A stretch of DNA of 64,000 nt from positions 59,822 through 123,821 of the forward strand of contig WTPW01001110.1 of assembly GCA_009809945.1 (NCBI GenBank), read 5' to 3'. Below the pieces are notes generated by a model that saw nothing but the letters and a program-made list of their open reading frames with translations, did not search any database and was not told the origin of the DNA. The position numbers and the translations under genes were made by a program. Below, piece by piece: positions 11,327 to 22,539 of this stretch. Each line of letters opens with the position of its first letter. Positions within the stretch are counted from its first letter, which is position 1. The stretch comes from Gigaspora margarita. Taxonomy: Eukaryota > Glomeromycota > Glomeromycetes > Diversisporales > Gigasporaceae.

Positions 11327-11694
11327 TTATACCAAGTAATTTGTTAATACATACAAGATCACATGCTTAAGTTCAATTCATTAACAATTTTCTGATTATT
11401 TTTGTTTTTAAAGCATTAATTTTTTAAACTAAAATGCCTTATTATTTTATTATTTTGGCATTAGATAAAAATTACATAGCACATAAGTAAGAATCAAGGT
11501 TTCAATTAGTCAAAGTTTTAAAATGACTAAAAAGCACTAAAAGATATTTTTTTAGCCTATTCTCCAAAATAAGGTTAGGTATTAAAAAGATCAAGATATT
11601 AAATAATTTTTGGCTTAGTAGTTTGGTCCCAGTTCAATAATTTTAACCAAAGATACAAAAATTGTAATTAGGTGATTAAACCTTATATATTATG

Positions 11695-11800
11695 GAAATT
11701 ATTATTAGTGTCATGTCAATAATTATCATATTATTTTTTTATTAGAGGCCTACTCCTCCTCCCTTTTTAATATATAAATAGTCAGGTTTCTTAAATAAAA
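11695..11800 (+). repeat. Dispersed repeat (TTATTAGAGGCCTACTCC)
   Basis: About 95 bp here match, in inverted orientation, 58,985-59,080 (GGAGTAGGCCTCTAATAA and flanks). Function unknown; probably a MITE fragment. Confidence 0.65.
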
Positions 11801-12890
11801 TTTTAACTTTTTTTTACCCCCTCCCCTCTAAAAAATCACTTGATTTTTGATAATCCCTTCATGAATTGTGAAATATTATATTACAATTAGAAATATATAT
11901 CACAAATTCCTCATTATTAATACAAATATGGTTGAACACAATATTTTAAAAATTGCTAAATATTGTAATTTTTTTAAAGTTGTTCCAAAAGAATTATTCT
12001 GTGTTGAATTTGCATAAAATATTTTTTCTAATAAATATTAATATATGAGAGTTATCATTCATTGCCAGTGCAATATATTGCTACTCTCTGATTAACTAAT
12101 GGAGATGCAGAATCAGATGTAATGTAAATCAAAGCAAAACAGCTATTTTTTAAAAATCACTTCTAACTGAAATTTTTGACTATGAAACTACAATTTTTTC
12201 TTAAAAAAAATTCCTTGCAAATTTTGGCTTAAAGGGGTTGTCTAGCCAATGTTTCTACCAAATCTAACCCTAATTTTGACCTGGCTGCTATTTGTTTGGT
12301 TTGAATAATGTAAAATCAAAACAAACAAAATGATTGGTCAATCAGGAGTAGTGATACATCACACTAGCAATAAAAAATAATTGTCTTAATAAATATATAA
12401 TTATAAAAATTTGTGATGATAATTTTCAAATACATTTTAAATATATAAACATATGTACATATATTTGTATATCTCAAAATTCTAACAACATATTAATGAA
12501 GATAGAAGAAATACTTTATATTAATAGAAAAAATTTTATATAATCGATTTTATAATTGAAAGTCAGACCAAGTTCTACAGAAATCAGAACTGACAGGGCA
12601 GATTAATTCATTTCTTATGTTATGACTAAGATTTCAAAGAAGTTTTGATATAAATTATTCAATACTATAAATAAATCCAGTATTCAATTTCATATTATAT
12701 TAATCTGATCAAGTAGAAAAGATAAATATATACAAATTATAAATAAATTCATTCTGTCCATAAAATTTTTTTTATAAATGAACATTTGATATAACTAGAG
12801 CTTAGAACCAATTTATTTTTTATATATTAAAAGATAAATTAATTGTATTTGAAGCTCTAGATATAATCAGAGAGTGATTTTGTATATAAT
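11801..12890. other. AT-rich intergenic DNA
   Basis: No coding frame over 60 codons and no recognisable element. Homopolymer runs are frequent. Confidence 0.4.
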
Positions 12891-12919
12891 TACCAATATA
12901 TAACATCAGCGAATTATAT

Positions 12920-13040
12920 ATACATAATCTTACGTAAGATATTACAGCCCGTAATATAACGAAAATCTTATGTTTGATACGATTTATTACGTAATATATT
13001 ACGTCATATTACGGTGATATTACAGTTATTATTTCGAAAT
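12920..13040. repeat. Cluster of TTACGTAATA-type palindromes
   Basis: CTTACGTAAG, TTACGTAATA, ATTACGTCA and ATTACGGTGATATTAC lie within 100 bp. The pattern resembles the palindrome arrays inside the TAGNG hAT-like elements, but I see no terminal inverted repeat or TSD, so it is only listed as a motif cluster. Confidence 0.5.
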
Positions 13041-14385
13041 ATTTCGAAATATATTGCAAATAAAAAAAATGCAAAATTACTCTCTTACAGGGTCGCGTAC
13101 TCATGCAGATCAATAAATTAATGCATGCAGGAGGTAATATTTTGATATTTTCACATTGTTTCGCAATATTTTGCAAATTTTTGCAAATTTTCAAAATTTT
13201 TTAAAAAATAAATAAATGATATACATATTCACATAATCACGCTTTTTTACAGGTTTTCGCAATATTTCGCACGGTTTTGCAATTTAATATAAAATTTTAT
13301 ATTTTTTTATTTATTATTATATTTTAATTATATTTAAAAATTTTTAAACAATATTACATATTTTATTATATATTATATTTTAAATATTATATATTCTTTA
13401 CAGTATTTTTTTTATATTATTATATATTATTTTAAATATTTACAAATATTTTAAACTACTTTCGCACTTTGTCGCATCTAATTCTATTACTATATACAAA
13501 AAACTAACCCTACACACTTATTTTTGTTCACCCTATAGTTAGCTATTATCTTCGCTTCTTTGTTTTCTATTGTCTTCGCTTTGGTTATTTCTTTTGTTTT
13601 GGCTATAACCTTCGTTTTGCACTCTTTTTCTAAATACTTCAAAGAAGTGATAAATAAAAAAAAAACATTTCTCAGAAGGGTAAAACAAACAAAAAACAAA
13701 ATGTAAGCAAACTAAATAAAAAAAATAAACGAAGCCCCCAAATTTTCTATTTCTTTAAGTTTATATTCTTGCAATTTTGAAATTATCAAAGGTTTTCTCA
13801 AAGTGCCGAAATAAATAAAAAAAAATAAAAATTAAAAAAATAAGTAAAAAGAAAACAAACAAAAAAAATGAAATATAAGCAAACTGAATAAAAAAAATAA
13901 ACCCCAAATCTCTATTTCTTTAAAGTAGAGTTCGTGAAAACATTGTCGAAATCAAGTTGTATATATTCTTGCAAAGTGCTGGAAAAGTCTGGGTTTGCTT
14001 GCAAAGTGTCGAAAAAGCCTAGGTTATTTTTCTCACAAAGTGCCAGAATAAAATAAATTAATAAAAAAAAATAAAAAAAAAACAAAAACAAAAAGAACAA
14101 AAATGTTAAGCAAAAAAAAATAAAGCACTAACTAAACCTTTATTTCTTTAAAGAGGTGATCAAAATTTAAAAATTGTTGGTGAAATTAGTTGTGTGTTCT
14201 TGCAATGTGTCGGAAGGCTGAGTTGGCTTGCGCATAGGTTCGAAAGGTTGTTAGATTTCTTGCAAAGTGCCAAAAGTTAGGGTTGGTGTTTTTGTAGAAA
14301 TAAAATAAAAAAATTAAAAAATAATAAATAAAAAAAATGAAAAACAAAACGAAACTAAACAAAACTAAACAAAACTAAACAAAAC
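13025..14385 (-). repeat. Dispersed GCAAAGTGCC repeat, copy A (runs into the gap)
   Basis: A compound repeat. One end carries TTTCGAAATATTTCGAAATA and TCGCAATATTTTGCAAA. A segment with CACATAATCACG and AATTTAATATAAAATTTTAT follows, then a degenerate tandem of TTCTTGCAAAGTGCCGGAA separated by A-rich spacers (AATAAAATAAAAAA). In translation the tandem gives phrases such as LCKNTTLT and WHFARKPT in copies A and B, but the frames are short and interrupted, so it is not a gene. Related blocks lie at 19.2-20.8, 37.8-41.9 (split by a MULE) and 61.75-62.9 kb. Confidence 0.7.
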
Positions 14386-14891
14386 NNNNNNNNNNNNNNN
14401 NNNNNNNNNNNNNNNNNNNNNNNNNNNNNNNNNNNNNNNNNNNNNNNNNNNNNNNNNNNNNNNNNNNNNNNNNNNNNNNNNNNNNNNNNNNNNNNNNNNN
14501 NNNNNNNNNNNNNNNNNNNNNNNNNNNNNNNNNNNNNNNNNNNNNNNNNNNNNNNNNNNNNNNNNNNNNNNNNNNNNNNNNNNNNNNNNNNNNNNNNNNN
14601 NNNNNNNNNNNNNNNNNNNNNNNNNNNNNNNNNNNNNNNNNNNNNNNNNNNNNNNNNNNNNNNNNNNNNNNNNNNNNNNNNNNNNNNNNNNNNNNNNNNN
14701 NNNNNNNNNNNNNNNNNNNNNNNNNNNNNNNNNNNNNNNNNNNNNNNNNNNNNNNNNNNNNNNNNNNNNNNNNNNNNNNNNNNNNNNNNNNNNNNNNNNN
14801 NNNNNNNNNNNNNNNNNNNNNNNNNNNNNNNNNNNNNNNNNNNNNNNNNNNNNNNNNNNNNNNNNNNNNNNNNNNNNNNNNNNNNNNNNNN
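14386..14891. other. Assembly gap, 506 N
   Basis: Unsequenced bases. The left flank is a pure AAACAAAACT-type run and the right flank begins with poly(T), then a CGCTTATA repeat, so the gap probably spans low-complexity sequence. Frames that cross it are artefacts. Confidence 0.99.
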
Positions 14892-14899
14892 TTTTTTTT

Positions 14900-15005
14900 T
14901 TATACCGCTTATACCGCTTATAACAATTATATCGCTTATAACGCTTATGTCGCTCATAATGATTGTAATGTTTATCATTGCAAATCAACACTTATAACGC
15001 TTATT
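14900..15005. repeat. Degenerate 9-bp tandem repeat (CGCTTATAA)
   Basis: Repeated ACCGCTTAT, ATCGCTTAT, AACGCTTAT and GTCGCTCAT units lie next to the assembly gap. Confidence 0.75.
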
Positions 15006-15009
15006 CTAA

Positions 15010-15486
15010 AATATATTTAAAGACATAGAATTTCCCTTAGTCAAATTAGACTCAGACACCCACTTCTCTTTATATTCATAAAATATCTTGTAAAAGGGAT
15101 TTCTTGGGAACAGAAGCCTAGAAATAGCCCTCTTGCTTATTATTATTAAATAAAGAAACTATTGTTAACTCTAAATACTGTCACGAACTGCCCACAGAGA
15201 AGAGTATAATTTCTTACAGACTAAGGAATTATATCTGCCTCTTGGACACCGCTATAAACTGCTAAAGGATCCCTGTAGCCGTGTCATTGTTATAGTAAGG
15301 AGTACAAGAAGGCCTCCCAACTGTAACACTATCATCAACTTAATTAGAACTTTTAGCAATTTAGTTAGTTCTTTTGGCTTGTTTGAAACAAAGTGTAGTT
15401 TCAATTTTTTTTCTTTTATGTCAAATTTTCCACTTTGGAGAAAGGTGTTTTTATTCAAGCAAATGGATCAAGAGCACCTCTTTGAG
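15010..15486 (-). pseudogene. Unidentified coding-like relic on the minus strand
   Basis: Base composition is closer to coding DNA than the surroundings. A 68-codon minus frame (15252-15458) is rich in Lys and Leu, and an alternative frame reads DSVTVGRPSC and PYYNNDTATG before stops. I do not recognise a family. It abuts the LINE-like relic that ends at 15,487 and may be an older element into which that relic inserted. Confidence 0.3.
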
Positions 15487-16230
15487 CACCCGACATTTGT
15501 TATATTGTTAAGAATACAACTAGCCACATGTACAACTTTTGGTTGTCTAATTTAAGTAGTCTGCCCGAAGGTTTTATACTAGTTGCCATATCTGCAACCC
15601 AACTAGGAGGTTACCTATTTAAACTCTCTGGTCCTTGTTTCATCTGTCAATTCTACTTGTATAACTGGTACAATTCTTTATTACATTAGTCAGTCAAGGT
15701 TAGTCCCAGATTTTTACAGAATTTCTTTAGGACTAGTTTATTCTTGTGGAATACTTGGTAGAGCAGTTTCTGACCCATACAGGTATTATCTACGCTTCAG
15801 CAATTTATGCATCTACTAAGGCAGACCACTTGCAGTCCAGCAATTAGCCTAAACCGCTATCATTACCTACTTCCTGCTCTTGCAAGGTTCGCTCCAATCT
15901 CAGCACCTATCTTACCATCCTACTAGTTCTTATACCAGATCCACAAACTTCCAAACCAGTTAGTTTAGAAGGGTCTATATAGCTTTCTTCCCTTAGTACC
16001 TACTGCTGGAATATAGGTTCTTTTCCTCTGGTGTGACTCCAGCAGCTAGGTTGGTGGACCTCCTTCTCAAGAGTCTTGTTGTCTGATTCTCTGGCTCCGG
16101 TTTCTGACATTCTGGCTTTGGTAGCACTATCAAAGATCTTTGCTATCTTCTTACTTAGGGCTTGCCAAATGGGTTTCCATTTCTCCAGTTCCTTGGATTT
16201 TGTGCATCTAAAAGCTTCCATTCAAGATGG
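15487..16230 (-). pseudogene. LINE-like element relic, 3' portion (copy 1)
   Basis: Read on the minus strand, this has a 73-codon open frame (16000-16221). It is charged and contains LEKWKPIWQALSKKIAKIF, then a non-coding region, and ends in about 145 bp that match the 3' tail of the tRNA-SINEs at 466-1,082 and 35,681-36,293 (ACTTAAATTAG, GTGGCTAGTTGTAT). The second relic at 58,344-59,415 has the same order of coding-like block, spacer and tail. That colinearity argues that the tail belongs to this element and not to a chance neighbour. SINEs commonly share their 3' end with the LINE that mobilises them, so this is the candidate partner. No reverse-transcriptase motif is left in the window. 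Confidence 0.55.
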
Positions 16231-16326
16231 TATACCAAAGGCTACAGGTAGTGTACCAAACTGATTGATGAGAAACAGTTACCAGAACACAGATCTATTT
16301 TTCAAAGCATCAGCAGTAGAATTTGA

Positions 16327-17072
16327 ACCCTAGATAGTGATGCAAATCGAAAGTTGAAAAATCGATTAGTTGATCAAGTTGACAACTAATCGATTCTATT
16401 TTATTAAACCAACTTAATTGATTAGTCGATTAATCGATTAATCGATTAGTCGATTAGTCGATTAATCGATTAGTCGATTAGTCGATTAATCNATTAGTCG
16501 ATTAGTCAACTAATCGATTGGTTATCTGTTAGTTAACTAATCGCTAATCGATTAGTAATGCCTGGCGAAATGACAAAACCTGACGAAACTATAAGTTTCA
16601 TCAATGATGAAACTTGACGAAACTTATAGTTTCATCATTTTGTCAACAGCAAAATAGTTTTGCCAGGCATCTATATAATCGATTAGTTGACCAATCAATT
16701 GGTTAATTGATTATAATGTCATTATGAAACATTTTTTTAGATCAATCATCAAAATGAACTTGATTTATACTTCGGGTATCTTTATTTTCTTAAAGTTTCT
16801 TAAATAACAAATCGATTGGTTGACTAATCGATTGGTCAACTAATCGATTAATCAACTAATTAATTGGTCAACTAATGATTGGTCAACTAATCGATTGGTC
16901 AACTAATCGATTAATCGATTAATCAATTGGTCAACTAATCGATTAATCGATTAATCAATTGGTCAACTAATCGATTAGTTAAAATAAAATCGATTAATCG
17001 ATTAGTTGAGTAAAATGGGTTGTCAACTAATCGATTAGAAAATTTTTGTCGATTTGTATCACTAATCCTAGA
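16327..17072. mobile_element. hAT-like element filled with CGATTAATCG motifs (730 bp plus TSDs)
   Basis: The element at 16335-17064 starts TAGTGATGCAAATCGA and ends TCGATTTGTATCACTA, a clear inverted repeat of the hAT TAGNG type. Flanking octamers ACCCTAGA (16327-16334) and ATCCTAGA (17065-17072) match at 7 of 8 positions. The interior consists largely of CGATTAGT, CGATTAATCG and TTGGTCAACTAATCGA units in alternating orientation. A separate foldback element (16558-16670) sits inside. There is no coding capacity. One ambiguous base lies at 16492. Confidence 0.9.
16558..16670. mobile_element. Nested foldback MITE, 113 bp, ATGCCTGGC ends
   Basis: Termini ATGCCTGGC and GCCAGGCAT enclose nearly symmetric arms (CGAAACTATAAGTTTCATCA and its mirror). 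It interrupts the CGATTAATCG array of the surrounding hAT-like element and is therefore younger than its host. Confidence 0.8.
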
Positions 17073-17295
17073 TCTGCCACTTGGGGTGACAACTTGCCAA
17101 CTTCTCTAAGTCACTACACCCTAGTCTCAATTTTTTCTAATAGTTTAGCTGTGTTTATTAGTATTAAAAATAATAAATAACAATTAACTAATACTAGCTA
17201 GCACAAGAAAAAGAACTATTTAATAGTATTGCAAATTATAGAGCTTTGTAATATTAAATAAATTATTCTTAATTTATATAAATTAAAAGCTATAG

Positions 17296-17463
17296 TAAGG
17301 GCGCTGACATTTATTACCTAATATCCATTTACTATAGGAGCTTACCCCCCACCCCCAGGTAAGATTTTATTTTAGCCAATCAAATTTAACTAACTAACTA
17401 AGGTAAGATTTTGCTTGACCCCCCACCCCCTAAAATATTACCTGATAAATGTCAGCACCCTAA
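17296..17463. mobile_element. TWA-flanked MITE (PIF/Harbinger-like), intact copy
   Basis: The element at 17299-17460 (162 bp) has ends GGGCGCTGACATTTATTA and TAAATGTCAGCACCC. TAA lies on both sides (17296-17298 and 17461-17463), which fits the 3-bp TWA duplications of PIF/Harbinger transposons. Related copies are at 11.2 and 43.2 kb. It has two internal C-rich blocks (CCCCCCACCCCC). Confidence 0.8.
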
Positions 17464-17573
17464 TAAGAAATAAAATAATAGAATAGATTTTTTTGCAAAA
17501 TTGGTAATTAAAAATAGTACTTAAAAAATATTTTTATTAAAAACAGAACTCTAAAATATAATGCATTGTATTT

Positions 17574-17587
17574 AAAAAAGTTTTTTG
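17574..17587. repeat. Target-site duplication of the 17.6 kb SINE
   Basis: AAAAAAGTTTTTTG recurs at 18339-18352. The A-rich half merges with the poly(A) tail, so only GTTTTTTG is firmly target-derived. Confidence 0.8.
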
Positions 17588-18338
17588 GTCCTGCGGGTCG
17601 ATAGCGTAGTGGTTGCACTCCCAGGACATCACCGCTTCTTTACATAAGGTCGCCAGTTCAAGTCCCACAAACGGCAAAATAACTACACACGATCATGTGA
17701 AGGACGACTTGAATTAGGATGCTAGGACCGTGTTTGGATGGCTCAGCCACATGTCAGGTTTGGCTTGATAAAGGCTCTCAGGACATTTCAGATAGATGTT
17801 GTATAACTTGCTCTAACAGGATCTTTGGTCCTCAAGTTCCTTTCTGCTATGTGTGGCCTCAGGGGTGAAAAACTTCTAGAAAATTTGGAACGGGGGTTAG
17901 AGTCTGGTCGAACTCATCCGCTGCTAGTTCTGGTTCCCCTTTAAAAATACTTGGATAGCCTCAGTAAAATCCTCCGGTTGTAAATGGGTCAGCCGATTGA
18001 GTTCGGTCAAAATAAGTTCCGGTTAAAATTCCCTGGTTGTAAATGGGTCAGCTGATTAGGTTCAGTTGGAATAAGAATCACTTGGATAGTTCTGGTTAAA
18101 TCCCCCGGTGGTAAATGGGTCAGCTAATTAGGTTCGGCTGGAATTAAAAAATAGGTTGGCTTAGCCGGTTAGCCACGGCAGAACTTAAAATTAGTAATAG
18201 TTGCACATATGTAGATCATTACAAATGTACAAATAAATGTAGGGCCCAGTTGGGTCCCATGACTAATGACCTTAATAAAAGACCGCAAATACGCAGCTTC
18301 GGGTGTACGCCCGAAGAAATTTAAAAAAAAAAAAAAAA
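17588..18338 (+). mobile_element. tRNA-derived SINE with internal tandem repeats (750 bp)
   Basis: The head carries an A-box-like TAGCGTAGTGG and a B-box-like AGTTCAAGTCC at about 17,655, the pol III promoter layout of a tRNA-derived SINE. The body contains three tandem units that each start GGTTGTAAATGGGTCAGC or a close variant (17976, 18035, 18107). Just before the poly(A) tail, TTCGGGTGTACGCCCGAA can form a short 3' hairpin, the kind of structure some LINE reverse transcriptases recognise. Direct repeats flank the element. Numerous CG dinucleotides mark it as young. Its tail is unrelated to that of the 466 and 35,681 copies, so it belongs to a different SINE subfamily. Confidence 0.9.
17976..18146 (+). 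repeat. Three tandem units inside the SINE body
   Basis: Units begin at 17976, 18035 and 18107 with TGTAAATGGGTCAGCNGATT-type sequence and have spacings of 59 and 72 bp. The third is truncated. Confidence 0.85.
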
Positions 18339-18657
18339 AAAAAAGTTTTTTGTAAAAATGCCTATTTGCAAATTTCTCATTACATTAATTAAAAATTTTT
18401 TTAAAGTAAATCTAAAGCTTTTTGAAGCAATTAGACAAAAATAAAGAAAAAGATAAATTTTGCTAAAATTTGTTTTAGTAGAAATTTAAAACTCAACTTG
18501 AAATGAAGTACAATTCTATTTCTAAAAGTACAAAAATTGCAATACAGATTAAGTTTTTGATAAATTTAGCTCTGTTGCTTAAGAAGTTATACAAAAACTG
18601 AATATATATGACTTATTAAACTGCATACTATATTTTAAAAATAAAATCAAAGACTTG

Positions 18658-18829
18658 TAAGGGGCATGCCATTTATTACATAATTTTTACCATGGATACA
18701 TGGTCAGAGGTAGTGATCACATCTATATATTTTATTAACCAATCTGAATTAGATAAAGTGATCACACTATACATGGATAAGAGTGGCTACTAAGTAAAAA
18801 ATATTACATAATAAATGGCACGCCCCTAA
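18658..18829. mobile_element. TAA-flanked MITE, GGGGCATGCCATTTATTA ends
   Basis: The element at 18661-18826 (166 bp) has ends GGGGCATGCCATTTATTA and TAATAAATGGCACGCCCC. TAA flanks both sides. The terminus resembles the 17.3 kb MITE (TTTATTA block) but the interior differs (GTGATCACA on both sides of the centre), so it is a sister family. Confidence 0.82.
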
Positions 18830-19189
18830 TATATAAAAGATGTATTTTATTCAAAGCAGACTAAAGAAAAATTGAAATTTTTACAAGTAAGATAGCATAG
18901 AATTTACTAACTTCAAAAGCCAAAAATAAAAAAATCCTTTTCAAATTAACTCAAGATATATTCTATAACAATAAAGACAATAAATATTTAATTATACTAA
19001 ACTTTATTAGAAGCCTTATAAAGCAGAATATAGTAAATAAAATAAATATAATATCACTAAGTTTCAAACACCAAGCCTCTATTGTTGCAATTTTTCAAGA
19101 TATTTGGAATATTTTTATAAAAATATTTAAAAAAAATATTGCTTGAAAAAAAAATAACAAAGCAACTCAAACAAGTATTAACAAAGTTA

Positions 19190-20840
19190 TAGTAATAAAT
19201 TTTTCAAAAGATTTTGTGAACCTGTGAAATTTTTTAAAAGGTCTTGTGTATTACAATATTTTTGAAATATTTCACAATATTTTGAAATATTTAGTTTCAA
19301 AATATTTCAAAATATTTTGAAAATAATTTTGAAATATTTTGAAAGTAATTTTGAAATATTTTAGATCAAATATTTTCAAAATATTTTAAAAATCTTTTGA
19401 AATATTATAAAACTATGAAACCAAGCTAGATCAATAGATCTGTAACCTGGATTATACCAAGAGCACATTGGTTAAAATATTTCAAAATTTTGTATAATAT
19501 ACAAATTACATATTACAAGATCAAATTAGATCTTTGTTTACTTTTTTTTTTCTTTAACAAGATCTTTTAGATCTTCTTTTGTTTTTGTTGTTTTTTGGTT
19601 TTATTTTGCTTTTTTTGGCTTTATTTTTTCAATTTTTTTATTTTATTTCGCACTTTACAAAAATATAACTCTAACTTCTTTGGCACTTTGCAAGAAATCC
19701 AATAACTTTTTGATAATTTGTGCAAACCAACTTAGCCTTCAACACTTTGCAAAAACATACAACCGATTTCTCTAGTAATTTTAAATTTTCAAGAATGCTT
19801 TTTTAGAGAAATAAAAGATTTAATTAGGGCTTTTATTTGATATTTTTTGTTCTTTTTTGTTTTTTTTTTTTGTTTTTTTTTTAATTTTTTATTTATTAAT
19901 TTAATTTATTCCAGCACTTTGCAAGAAAAATAACCCAGGATTTTTTGACACTTTGCAAGCAAATCCAGACTTTTTTGTACTTTGCAAGAATACATTAAAT
20001 GGCACTACAAAATTACAACTTGATTTTAGCAATTTTTGAATTTGCAAGAATATGAACTTATACTTCTGAGAAATGGACATTTGGAGCTCATTTTTTTTAT
20101 TCTGTTTGCTTATATTTTCATTTTTTTGTTGGTTTTCTTTTTACCTTTTTCTTTAATTTTTATTTTTTATTTATTTATTTTGGAGGACCCCAGACATCTA
20201 GTATAGAGATCATACTTGAAATTTTTCAGCAAAAATACCTAAAATTTGAGAAGCAAAAAACAGTTTTTGGCAATTATTTTACTATCTAGTAGTTTGATTT
20301 GAATTAACTTTTTTTTAAAATAAAGCTATTAGTGAGGTGCATCTAAAAAAAAGTTTATTCAATTCTGATCACTAGATTAGAAGTTATTAAAGTAAATAGA
20401 TTTTGTCATTTTTAGCAAATTAGGTCAAAATTGGCCAAATCCAGTTATAACCTATATGAGAGATGTCTAGGGGTCCTTATTCTGGCACTTTGTAAAAACC
20501 TTAATTTTGGCGATTTCTGAATTTGCAAAAATATAAACTCTAGAAATTTGAAGCTTTGTTTATTTTTTTATTTAGTTTGCTTACATTTTTGTTTTTGTTT
20601 GTTTTCTTTTTATTTATTTTTTTAACTTTTATTTTATTTTATTTATTCTGGCACTTTTGCAAAAAAAATAATACAACTTTTCTAACACTTTAAAAGAATA
20701 CCAACTTTAACTTCTCTAGTACTTAGACTTTTTCTAGCACTTTACAAGAATATAAACTTTAACTTCTTTAGCATTTTGCAAGAACATGCCAAATAAAAAT
20801 AAATATAGTCAAAGAAAATAACATATTTTATTAAAACTTT
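19190..20840 (+). repeat. Dispersed GCAAAGTGCC repeat, copy C (inverted relative to copy A)
   Basis: The left end is a TTTGAAATATTTTGAAA array (19,200-19,400), followed by ATCTGTAACCTGGATTATACC and then a long degenerate tandem of CACTTTGCAAGAA units with T-rich spacers. The AGGACC TIR element at 20,184-20,477 is inserted into the tandem. No intact frame is seen. Confidence 0.7.
20176..20485 (+). mobile_element. AGGACC-family TIR element, copy with 8-bp TSD (294 bp)
   Basis: The element at 20184-20477 has ends AGGACCCCAGACATCT and AGATGTCTAGGGGTCCT. TATTTTGG upstream and TATTCTGG downstream match at 7 of 8 positions, and together they rebuild the TTTATTCTGGCACTTTG phrase of the host repeat, so the empty site is visible in the host family. 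It is non-coding. Confidence 0.88.
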
Positions 20841-20973
20841 AGCAAAAAAATACACTTTACAATCTTTTACAATCATGCAATCAAACAACAATTGAGTATA
20901 CAGTAATCTAAAAATTTAATCAAAAATATGTCAAATCAGATAACAATTGAATATATAGTAATTTCAAAATTTG

Positions 20974-20981
20974 ATCAAAAG
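20974..20981. repeat. 8-bp TSD (ATCAAAAG) of the 3.6 kb hAT-like element
   Basis: ATCAAAAG is repeated exactly at 24557-24564, 3.58 kb away and directly outside matching inverted termini. Confidence 0.85.
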
Positions 20982-21469
20982 TAGAGATTGAAATCGATCA
21001 TAGTATGACCGATTGCTTGGTCAAATCAGTCATGATTGATCACGAAATTTGTTGTTTGATCATGATCGATCAAACCCAATGATTGATCATAGCCATTTGA
21101 TCGATTATAATTGATCAAAAGGCTATGATCGATCATAAAGTTTAATCGATTACAATTAGAGTTTCGAACTTCATATAATCGATTTCAAAAAGTTTGTGCA
21201 TGAAATAGTGTAAGATATCATTTTTATATAGTAATTGTCTACACTAGCTCTAGTAAGCAAAATTTACATCAGAGATACAGTACTTATAAAAAAAAAGTGT
21301 ATAATAATAATAATCAATCATATGATCGGTCACATAATTGTGCAAATTATTGGTTGACTTTGATCAATCAATAATTTTTGAAATTCAATCGATCAAAACT
21401 TTGAACATTTTATAAATGATCGATCATATGATTGATTAAGAAAATTCACTGATCGTCATCTCTAGTACC

Positions 21470-21880
21470 ATATCCACAAAGAATCCCACCTCTCCAACAA
21501 TCCCTTTTCTAATAACCGTTTCTCTGACAAACCCTTCCCAATACAACAATCTACTTGACAACAATTTATCTAACAAGCACTTCCTCATTTTTGACACAAC
21601 TACTTAGTCCACAATTATTTAATTGAAGTCAATTTCCCAACAATTCAACCACTCTGATAACCATCATTTCCAACAAATACAACCCCTCTTATAACCATTC
21701 TTCCTGACAACCTTCTCTTCTTTTAGCAACCTTCTCTTTTCCAACAGCTTTCCTTCCAACAACCTCTCCTTCCCTAAACTTACCTGTTCCCTGACATTAC
21801 TACTTCTGCAATACTACCACTTCCTTACCACAAACACTTTCCCGCAATCACCTTTTAAAAACCTTCACTATTCTCATCAC
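21470..21880 (+). repeat. Pyrimidine-rich minisatellite inside the hAT-like element
   Basis: Degenerate short units of the type CCAACAACCNTTTCTCTGACAA run through this block. The mirror block of opposite sense is at 23,940-24,330. Confidence 0.7.
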
Positions 21881-22022
21881 ATTAATTATTTCATCACATT
21901 TAAATATATTAATAATAAAATAAGTTATTAAAAAAATAAAATCGTTTAAATAAAAATAATAAAAATTTATATAAATATTAATTTAAAAAAAAGAATCGTT
22001 AAATAAAAAAAATAAAAGTTTT

Positions 22023-22132
22023 AAAGATTTTGCCAGCCAATAAATTTTAAAATCACATGTAAATTTTGTAACTCAAATTTACAAACTTATATTATGTGAT
22101 CTTAAAAACTTGATTGGCTGGCAAAATTTTTG
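22023..22132. mobile_element. Foldback MITE, 110 bp, TTTTGCCAGCCAAT arms
   Basis: Arms AGATTTTGCCAGCCAAT and ATTGGCTGGCAAAATTT continue into ATCACAT and ATGTGAT. It is nested in the 3.6 kb hAT-like element. Confidence 0.78.
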
Positions 22133-22539
22133 TATGGTATTTTTTTTTAAAGAAAAATTTAATTTTTTTTTATATTTTAAACAATTACACAATGATTACT
22201 TCATACTCTCATACTTTCTCTTGATATTACTTGATCAATCAATCGATCGAACATGTGGCCATAAACATGTCTGAATTTGAGTAGATTCGAGACAAAATCT
22301 GCTTCAATACTTATATATCGAGCAGGCTTTTCTTATTTTTTATTTTAATTTTTTTTTTGTATCATTAATAATTTAAAATATTTTTTTAATTTAAATTATG
22401 ATTTTTTTTAATTGTTTTTATTTTTACTTAAACGGTATTTTTTTTAATTTTTTTAATAATTTATTCCATTTATTTATTTTATACAAGAAAAATCGGAGCA
22501 CCGATAGCGCCCCTGATTCAATTAATCAATGCAGCTAAG

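Noticed and set aside
14355..14991. Two open frames of over 200 codons on the minus strand
   Set aside because: They consist almost wholly of X across the N gap; the flanks are simple repeats.
16076..16264. Plus-strand 62-codon frame
   Set aside because: Antisense of the LINE-like coding block on the minus strand, which recurs in copy 2.
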